Below are positions 32,277 to 36,668 of a stretch of DNA of 36,668 nucleotides, in pieces. The DNA comes from Eubacterium sp. (GTDB taxonomy: Bacteria > Bacillota > Clostridia > Lachnospirales > Lachnospiraceae): NCBI GenBank assembly GCA_017965495.1, contig JAGCPW010000084.1:1-36668 (forward strand), read 5' to 3'. Both the position numbers and the translations under genes were made by a program. The stretch's first letter is position 1, and every line of letters begins with the position of its first letter. The notes under the pieces are model-generated. The model saw only the letters and a list, made by a program, of their open reading frames with translations. It did no database searches and had not been told where the DNA came from.

Positions 32277-33374
32277 TTAATCTTTCTTCTTGTTAGACTG
32301 AGCCAGCTTCTTCTCCAAATCCTTAAAGTCGTAAGTGTGGCTTTCAATCTTTTTCCTCGAAGCCTTCTTCGAAGTCTTTTTGAACTTCGAAGACTGCTTC
32401 TTAGAATGTTCGTCATCCAACTTTTCAATGGCTTCCATAGACAAAGCCCCCTTGTTGTACCAGTTAGTCAAAATGCTATCTGCGTACTCGAAACTACCTT
32501 TGTGTGTATGAGCCATAGTTCGATGACAAGCCTCGATTATGATCTCATCAGAAAATTTGAATTCATTATGCCATTTGGAAATGAAATCGATTTCCCTCTT
32601 AACAGGTGCTGGAGATTCCTCGCCAAAGACTTTATAAATAGCCTTCGAGATTTTGTCTCTAAACATTTCATCCTGTTTTGCATCCTCAAGAGTAGTGATA
32701 CCAGCCTTAGCGTAGGCAACAGCTTTCTTCTCTATCTGCGACAAAGAAGTTTCACCCGACTCTAGTAGGTGCTCGATGAGATCAGAATCAAGTCTTAAAT
32801 CCTCTACCATATAAATGATAGAGTTTGTGGCAGCCGGGCTTAAGGTGATGCTTAAGTATTGCTCCGCTAAGAAACAAAGCTCCTTAATCCTGCTATCTTC
32901 TGCTAACTTCGAAATCTCCGAAGCTGAACGCTTTTTCTTCGCTGGAATAATATATTCCTTTGAAGTGCTAGCAGGCACGCTCACGCTTTCGCCCGAGGCT
33001 TTTGCCAACAAACTTACATCCACGCTTTCATCCTGATGCAAAATGCGACTAGATGCAGCTTTTGTTTGGATGTAATTATTTAAAAGCACACCTTCTATCT
33101 TGCCTTCATCATTAAACGATAGAGAAAGAACTTCCTCATCATTCCAATATGTTAAAGCTCGATAGACGTCGGATTCTAAGATTCCAAAATGGTCAGCGAT
33201 TTTCTCAGTGGAAAATTCTTCTGGCGCATCCATTACCTTGGAAACCATACGTAAAAGGTAAAGGTAAATTTTTACAAATTCACCATTTGCTTTATTCATA
33301 TATTCATCTATGAAAACATTAGACACGGAAGTAAAACTAGACACACTGCTTCCGTCTAATAGTAGCTTACACAT
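32277..33374 (-). CDS. DnaD-domain replication protein
   Basis: A 365-residue protein. The N-terminal part (FVKIYLYLLRMVSKVMDAPE, then STEKIADHFGILESDVYRAL) is a winged-helix-like domain of DnaD/DnaB type. A charged linker with KKKRSASEISKLAEDSR follows. Two regions of DnaD-like C-terminal motif follow, at about 165-225 and 245-315, the second with DEIIIEACHRTMAHTHKGSFEYADSI cut here as DEIIIEACHRTMAHT and YADSILTNWYNKGA. The C-terminus is Lys-rich. DnaD-type proteins help open DNA and deliver the helicase and its loader; the loader gene follows 50 nt downstream. TGGAG lies 5 nt before the ATG. Its leader is about 115 nt and strongly structured. Confidence 0.88.
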   Translation of the reverse strand: MCKLLLDGSSVSSFTSVSNVFIDEYMNKANGEFVKIYLYLLRMVSKVMDAPEEFSTEKIADHFGILESDVYRALTYWNDEEVLSLSFNDEGKIEGVLLNNYIQTKAASSRILHQDESVDVSLLAKASGESVSVPASTSKEYIIPAKKKRSASEISKLAEDSRIKELCFLAEQYLSITLSPAATNSIIYMVEDLRLDSDLIEHLLESGETSLSQIEKKAVAYAKAGITTLEDAKQDEMFRDKISKAIYKVFGEESPAPVKREIDFISKWHNEFKFSDEIIIEACHRTMAHTHKGSFEYADSILTNWYNKGALSMEAIEKLDDEHSKKQSSKFKKTSKKASRKKIESHTYDFKDLEKKLAQSNKKKD

Positions 33375-33394
33375 AGTTACTCCAATCTATTTCC

Positions 33395-33468
33395 AAGACT
33401 GTTTTGATCCGTCACACAAAAGAGTTTGAATCGATTTTTTCTCTAAAAAACAATTTAAAAACAGTCTT
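33395..33468 (-). promoter_or_regulatory. Long-range stem in the dnaD leader
   Basis: AAGACTGTTTT (33395-33405) pairs perfectly with AAAACAGTCTT (33458-33468) across 52 nt. The distal arm ends about 20 nt before the start codon, close to the Shine-Dalgarno. It would form in the leader RNA of the dnaD-like gene. Confidence 0.55.
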
Positions 33469-33499
33469 TAATTACTCTTTTTTCCTCATCACTGACAAT

Positions 33500-33527
33500 A
33501 ATATATCACAATTTTTTTATTTTGCAA
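33500..33527 (-). promoter_or_regulatory. Promoter of the dnaD-dnaI-like unit
   Basis: On the minus strand, TTGCAA, a 16-bp spacer and TATATT, with TG one base before the -10. Confidence 0.6.
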
Positions 33528-33571
33528 CATCACAAATTGGCTGAGAGGCCCATTTTTACTGGGTTTCAGCG

Positions 33572-33598
33572 ATGTTAATAATGTCAGTAATGTCAATA
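33572..33598. repeat. Three tandem 9-bp repeats (ATGTYARTA)
   Basis: ATGTTAATA, ATGTCAGTA and ATGTCAATA follow one another without gap, 45 bp upstream of the dnaD -35. A further ATGTTAATA is at 33732-33740 next to the murC end. They look like iterons or a multi-site operator. Confidence 0.6.
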
Positions 33599-33685
33599 AG
33601 TAAATTCCATAATTTTACAAATCTGGGGAAATTGTAGATAGAATGGGAAGAGTAGAAGGTTGCTCTTTTTGATGTTATGTAAATT

Positions 33686-33731
33686 AAAAAACCACAAAAT
33701 TTTGAAGAAAGTTATCAACAAAATTTTGTGG
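33686..33731 (-). terminator. Terminator of murC
   Basis: On the minus strand, CCACAAAATTTTG and its perfect complement (13 bp, 14-nt loop) are followed by six T. The stem begins 11 nt after the murC stop. Confidence 0.9.
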
Positions 33732-33742
33732 ATGTTAATAAG

Positions 33743-35125
33743 TTATTTACCTAGTAGGTGATCGCCGATTTTTACTACATCTCCGGCACCCATAGTTATT
33801 AACAAATCGTTTGGTTTAGAATTTTCTAGTAAAAAGTTTTCGATTTCGTCAAAAGTTGGGAAATAGTAAACTTCAGCGCCCAATTTTTCAAGTTCGTTTT
33901 TCAAATCTTCCGAGGAAATGTTGTAAGTGTTTTTCTCCCTCGCTGCATATATGTCAGCCAGCACCACAGCGTCCGCTTCGGACAGTTCTTTGGCGAAGTC
34001 TGTTAGCAACGCCTTGGTTCTTGAGTAGGTGTGAGGCTGGAAGATAACCCACATCTTATTATAGTCAAATGTTTTAAGAGTGGAGATAGTAGCTCGTATC
34101 TCGTCTGGGTGATGAGCATAGTCATCAATGATTCTTGCCTCGCCCAACATACCCTTGTATTGGAAGCGGCGCTCAGTACCACAGTATTCCTTAAGGCCTT
34201 GTAAGATAAAACCTTTCTGGATTCTCATAAAGTTAGCAGCTGCGATAGCGGCTAGAGAATTTTGAACGTTGTGGCGGCCAGTTCCATTCAAAGTGATAGG
34301 ACCTTTGTTCTCGCCCTTGTAAAGTAAATCGTAACCTGCAGTCACGTCGTTGTTAAATCTAACATTAGTGGCTGAGTAGTCACTCTTCTCTGGGTCTTCG
34401 CCAAAAGTGATAACGCTACACTCTAGGCCATCTGTAATCTCTTCCAAGTTTTCAATGTCGCTACTGATGATTAGCGCACCGTGTTTTGGAATGAGCTCAG
34501 CGTACTTTCTAAAACTAGCTCTAATGTCATTTATATCTTTGAAGAAGTCCAAATGATCTTCGGCAATATTCAAAATGATTCCGATAGTTGGACTAAACTC
34601 TAAGAAACTATTTGTATATTCGCATGCTTCAGTAATCATAATGTCTGAATGGCCCACGCGAATATTACCCTGGATGGCTGGCATGATACCGCCCACCAAA
34701 ATAGTAGGATCAGTTTGTGCAGTAAGCATAATCTGTGAAAGCATGGAAGTGGTAGTAGTCTTACCGTGAGTTCCTGCCACACCGATAGCCACATCATAGT
34801 TCTTCATCATGGCTCCTAAAAAACTTGCTCTACTCATAATAGGAATGCCAAGCTGTTTAGCTGTCATAAGTTCTGGGTTATCATCCTTTACAGCTGCAGT
34901 GTAAACAAGCAAGTCCACATCGTCTGCAATGTTCTCACCGCGCTGTCCGTAGTAGACAGTAGCACCCATCTTTTCTAGATGCTGGGAGATGTCAGACTTC
35001 ATACTGTCAGACCCAGTTACCTCAAAACCGCGCTCCATCATAATCTCTGCAAGAGCGCTCATACTGATTCCACCGATTCCAGTAAAATGAATCTTCTTTT
35101 TTTCATTAAAATCTAATTTCATCAT
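33743..35125 (-). CDS. murC: UDP-N-acetylmuramate--L-alanine ligase
   Basis: A 460-residue Mur ligase that adds L-alanine to UDP-MurNAc in the cytoplasmic phase of peptidoglycan synthesis. The N-terminal Rossmann motif HFTGIGGISMSALAEI is at residues 13-28. The ATP loop GTHGKTTTT is at 118-126, followed by EACEYTNSFLEFSP, AEDHLDFF and, in the C-terminal domain, DDYAHHPDEIRATI. Length is normal. The gene starts with two ATG codons (35125, 35122). No Shine-Dalgarno is present; instead an extended -10 lies so close that transcription should begin at the first ATG. It is the first of four minus-strand genes and ends in a strong terminator. Confidence 0.97.
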   Translation of the reverse strand: MMKLDFNEKKKIHFTGIGGISMSALAEIMMERGFEVTGSDSMKSDISQHLEKMGATVYYGQRGENIADDVDLLVYTAAVKDDNPELMTAKQLGIPIMSRASFLGAMMKNYDVAIGVAGTHGKTTTTSMLSQIMLTAQTDPTILVGGIMPAIQGNIRVGHSDIMITEACEYTNSFLEFSPTIGIILNIAEDHLDFFKDINDIRASFRKYAELIPKHGALIISSDIENLEEITDGLECSVITFGEDPEKSDYSATNVRFNNDVTAGYDLLYKGENKGPITLNGTGRHNVQNSLAAIAAANFMRIQKGFILQGLKEYCGTERRFQYKGMLGEARIIDDYAHHPDEIRATISTLKTFDYNKMWVIFQPHTYSRTKALLTDFAKELSEADAVVLADIYAAREKNTYNISSEDLKNELEKLGAEVYYFPTFDEIENFLLENSKPNDLLITMGAGDVVKIGDHLLGK

Positions 35126-35131
35126 GCAAAT

Positions 35132-35140
35132 ATTATAACA
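35132..35140 (-). promoter_or_regulatory. Extended -10 promoter of murC, start-codon proximal
   Basis: On the minus strand TG-T-TATAAT ends six bases before ATG at 35125. A start point about 7 nt after the -10 coincides with the A of the ATG. No good -35 is seen. Confidence 0.65.
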
Positions 35141-35252
35141 CTATATTTAGAAAAATTTAACACCTAAAACCATATATATAGAAAAAGAAAATAGTTCTAA
35201 AAATTTCAGCACCAAAAAATCCAATTTTTATAAAAATATCTACTAAAAATAA

Positions 35253-35282
35253 TTTACAACCACATAAAATCAGTGATATAAT
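35253..35282 (+). promoter_or_regulatory. Promoter of the glgC-glgD operon
   Basis: TTTACA, an 18-bp spacer and TATAAT, with TG one base before the -10. The start codon is 54 nt downstream, with AGAGGTG before it. Confidence 0.75.
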
Positions 35283-35336
35283 TTTTTATATATATCGAGT
35301 GTGACGGATAAAAAATATTACCAAGAGGTGAACTAA

Positions 35337-36611
35337 ATGGTAAAAAAAGAAATGATTGCCATGCTATTGGCAGGCGGACAAGGTAGCAGACTTGGAGTTT
35401 TGACAGCCAAAGTAGCGAAACCAGCAGTTGCTTTTGGAGGAAAGTATAAGATTATTGATTTCCCTCTCAGCAACTGTATTAATTCTGGAATCGATACTGT
35501 GGGTGTTTTGACTCAGTACCAACCACTAAGATTAAATTCGCATATCGGAATTGGAATCCCTTGGGACCTCGATAGAAATATCGGCGGTGTTACAGTGCTT
35601 CCACCATATGAAAAGAGTGAACATACAGAGTGGTACACAGGTACAGCGAATGCTATTTTCCAAAACATTGAGTATATGGAAAGCTATAATCCTGACTATG
35701 TTTTGATTTTGTCGGGAGATCATATTTATAAAATGGATTACGAAGCTATGCTTGATTTCCATAAGGAAAAAGGCGCGGATGTAACTATTGCAGCTATGCC
35801 AGTTCCTTGGGAAGAGGCTAGCAGATTTGGCGTGGTAGTGGCTGATGATGAGCATAAAGTATCAGAGTTCCAAGAAAAGCCGGCTGAGCCAAAGAGCAAC
35901 CTAGCATCTATGGGAATTTATATTTTCTCATGGCCAGTTTTAAGAGAAGCACTAATCAAACTTAAAGATCAGCCAAACTGTGACTTTGGTATGCACGTTA
36001 TTCCATATGTACACGAGCAAAATGGAAACGCATATGTTTATGAGTACACAGGATATTGGAAGGATGTTGGAACACTAAGTTCATACTGGGAAGCAAACAT
36101 GGAGCTTATAGATATAGTTCCAGACTTTAACCTATATGAGGAGTTCTGGAGAATCTATACTAGAAACGATTCGCTTCCACCACAGTATATTTCAGACGAT
36201 GCCAAGATTGAGAGAAGTATCGTTTCTGAAGGTTGTGATGTGAGAGGAACTATTGCCAACTCTGTAGTCAGCTCAAATGTAAAAGTGGGAGAGGGCGCAG
36301 AGATTAATGATTCTATTATCATGACTGGTTGTAGAATAGGAAAAGGAGCAAAGATTGATAAAGCAATAATAGCTGAGGATACAGTAATCGGCGACAATGT
36401 AGTAATTGGCGAAGGTGACTATGCGGACTCAGAATTAAATAAGAAAATATATAACTGTGATTTAACTGTTATAGGAGAGGACTCTGTGATACCTGACGGA
36501 GTGACTATCGGCAAGAACGTAGCTATCTCAGGTGTTACTGAAAAGAGCGACTATCCAAAAGGCAAACTAAAATCAGGAAGTTATATTGTAAAGGCAGGTG
36601 AGCTAGAATGA
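35337..36611 (+). CDS. glgC: Glucose-1-phosphate adenylyltransferase
   Basis: A 424-residue ADP-glucose pyrophosphorylase, which makes ADP-glucose from glucose 1-phosphate and ATP, the committed step of glycogen synthesis. The nucleotide-binding start [20 protein letters not shown] (residues 11-30) is followed by [30 protein letters not shown] and [19 protein letters not shown]. The C-terminal 140 residues form a left-handed beta-helix with hexapeptide repeats ([19 protein letters not shown]). Length is normal for the family. AGAGGTG precedes the ATG. The stop overlaps the start of glgD by ATGA, as usual in Firmicutes glgCD operons. Confidence 0.97.
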   Translation: MVKKEMIAMLLAGGQGSRLGVLTAKVAKPAVAFGGKYKIIDFPLSNCINSGIDTVGVLTQYQPLRLNSHIGIGIPWDLDRNIGGVTVLPPYEKSEHTEWYTGTANAIFQNIEYMESYNPDYVLILSGDHIYKMDYEAMLDFHKEKGADVTIAAMPVPWEEASRFGVVVADDEHKVSEFQEKPAEPKSNLASMGIYIFSWPVLREALIKLKDQPNCDFGMHVIPYVHEQNGNAYVYEYTGYWKDVGTLSSYWEANMELIDIVPDFNLYEEFWRIYTRNDSLPPQYISDDAKIERSIVSEGCDVRGTIANSVVSSNVKVGEGAEINDSIIMTGCRIGKGAKIDKAIIAEDTVIGDNVVIGEGDYADSELNKKIYNCDLTVIGEDSVIPDGVTIGKNVAISGVTEKSDYPKGKLKSGSYIVKAGELE

Positions 36612-36668
36612 GAGTATTAGGAATTGTTTTAGCCGGCGGAAATAATAAAAAGATGGATCAGCTTTCAC
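36608..36668 (+). CDS. glgD: GlgD-like glucose-1-phosphate adenylyltransferase subunit, N-terminus (partial)
   Basis: The first 20 residues, [20 protein letters not shown], are cut by the window edge. They show the LAGG nucleotide-binding start but with NNKKM in place of the GxGxR loop, as in GlgD. GlgD lacks full catalytic activity and works with GlgC. The ATG overlaps the glgC stop, so translation is coupled. Confidence 0.85.
   Translation, partial: MRVLGIVLAGGNNKKMDQLS

Larger units (their letters stand above)
33375..33742 (-). other. 368-nt gene-free control region between murC and dnaD-like genes
   Basis: No gene is seen. In transcription order it holds the murC terminator (33686-33731), three tandem 9-bp repeats (33572-33598), an imperfect hairpin with GCTGA/TCAGC and CCCA/TGGG stems (33540-33570), the dnaD promoter (33500-33527) and a dnaD leader with an 11-bp long-range inverted repeat (33395-33468). 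Confidence 0.7.

Noticed and set aside
32337-32765. 142-codon plus-strand ORF inside the dnaD-like gene
   Set aside because: It opposes a gene with clear DnaD features and has no ribosome site or recognisable domain.
33712-33720. TTATCAACA as a DnaA box and origin signal
   Set aside because: A single one-mismatch box in the loop of the murC terminator, with no cluster, no dnaA gene and no AT-rich unwinding region tied to it; mentioned only as context for the 9-bp repeats.

Overview
The window comes from a low-GC Gram-positive genome. It has strong Shine-Dalgarno sites, TTGACA/TATAAT promoters that often carry an extended -10, A/T-flanked hairpin terminators, rpsF-ssb-rpsR, a DnaD/DnaI pair and a GlgC/GlgD pair. 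The protein set fits an anaerobic Clostridia member close to Lachnospiraceae: a YbhJ-type hydratase, a DUF975/CmpB membrane fusion, Lys-rich Fn3-like secreted proteins, a Cthe_2159-type carbohydrate-binding protein, an intracellular permuted GH3 enzyme and a long atypical PRPP synthetase. The taxon is inferred from recognised families, not from a search.

Layout. 1-3.1 kb: the tail of an FHA-domain protein, a sirtuin, a DUF5711-like membrane protein, a CvpA protein, and a lone tRNA-Cys with its own promoter and terminator. 3.1-6.4 kb: two secreted proteins, one with a Thr/Pro repeat stalk and Fn3-like tail and one with Big_2-like repeats and an NlpC/P60 domain, followed by a large branched inverted-repeat element. 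6.4-7.6 kb: rpsF-ssb-rpsR with a structured leader. 7.6-9.8 kb: a polytopic membrane protein bracketed by two near-identical 61-62 nt hairpin repeats. 9.8-11.6 kb (minus): a phenylacetate-CoA ligase-like enzyme and a double-ACT protein. 11.8-14.5 kb: the permuted GH3 glycosidase. 14.6-18.9 kb: two secreted repeat or beta-helix proteins.

18.9-20.3 kb (minus): a two-gene HipBA-like module in which the HTH protein carries a long extra C-terminal region and the partner is a compact 247-residue kinase. A near-perfect palindrome lies over their promoter. 20.4-24.7 kb: the hydratase and glycogen branching enzyme. 24.7-29.9 kb: a membrane-anchored propeller-like protein and a YhaO/YhaN-like nuclease-ATPase pair whose coiled coil is interrupted by a membrane hairpin. 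30.0-35.1 kb (minus): murC, dnaD-like, dnaI-like and prs-like genes. 35.3 kb to the end: glgC overlapping the start of glgD.

Most of the window is core metabolism, replication and envelope. The points most worth a second look are the HipBA-like module, the duplicated hairpin repeat, the branched element before rpsF, the apparently leaderless murC, and the dnaD/dnaI control region with 9-bp tandem repeats, a long-range leader stem and a nine-codon upstream ORF.
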